From Protofrankia sp. CiP1_Cm_nod1 (lineage in GTDB: Bacteria > Actinomycetota > Actinomycetes > Frankiales > Frankiaceae), in contig NZ_CAKKTM010000150.1 in the NCBI RefSeq assembly GCF_920888515.1, positions 1-32,241 of the forward strand: a stretch of 32,241 nt of DNA. Reading direction: 5' to 3'. The notes under the pieces are model-generated. The model made no database searches. It worked only from the letters and a program-made list of their open reading frames with translations, and was not told the origin of the DNA. Each line of letters opens with the position of its first letter. Position 1 is the stretch's first letter. The position numbers were made by a program, and so were the translations under genes. Shown in pieces: positions 32,176 through 32,241 of the stretch.

Positions 32176-32241
32176 CGGCGGTCCCTTCTGGATGCCTCGG
32201 GCGCGGACCCGCGCCCGAACGAGCCTGTCGTCGGTTCGAGG

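Overview
The window is very GC-rich, roughly 70% by eye. It uses many GTG starts, has short or overlapping operon junctions, and carries the actinobacterial order nadD, rsfS, GpgP-type phosphatase next to a tRNA gene. These features point to a high-GC actinobacterium. A Frankia-like (Frankiales) genome is my best guess, based on general flavour rather than any search.

Layout. Positions 1-5161 are core genes: the end of a DUF4349 membrane protein, a convergent phosphoglucomutase (pgm) behind a strong shared hairpin, then the tightly overlapping nadD / small ORF / rsfS / histidine-phosphatase operon. A tRNA-Ala(GGC) at 5277-5350 is followed by about 4 kb that looks like an accessory island. It holds strong GC hairpins, a VapB/VapC-like toxin-antitoxin pair, a frameshifted remnant of an XRE antitoxin, an IS66-like transposase tail, an orphan small protein, and a large TerD-nuclease fusion protein (7310-9421). 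The fusion is the most striking gene in the window.

Positions 9572-17757 are an envelope-themed cluster. It has two COG4705/DUF347 four-repeat membrane proteins, a Tat-type lipoprotein with a degenerate NodB polysaccharide-deacetylase fold, undecaprenyl-diphosphatase (uppP), an OmpR-type two-component system that is effectively an operon with the second COG4705 gene, and a lipoprotein with an N,N-dimethylformamidase-beta-like domain. Positions 17758-18372 are decay: SDR and LysR fragments abut each other. Three ordinary small metabolic genes follow (SnoaL-like, alpha/beta hydrolase, carboxymuconolactone-decarboxylase-like), then about 1.45 kb with no convincing gene.

Positions 22159-25984 encode a complete ribose-type sugar ABC importer (lipoprotein receptor, double ATPase, permease) with 4-bp start/stop overlaps. 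It is terminated by a hairpin shared with a convergent FadR-type GntR regulator. The rest holds a 73-residue helix-hairpin-helix-like protein, a large APC-type transporter with a soluble C-terminal region, and a convergent short-chain dehydrogenase.

Across the window, most intergenic gaps carry short tandem repeats with periods of 5, 8, 13, 16, 18, 19, 21 and 31 bp. A palindromic element at 10459-10529 has a half-copy at 17788. No phage, CRISPR array, rRNA or complete insertion sequence was seen.
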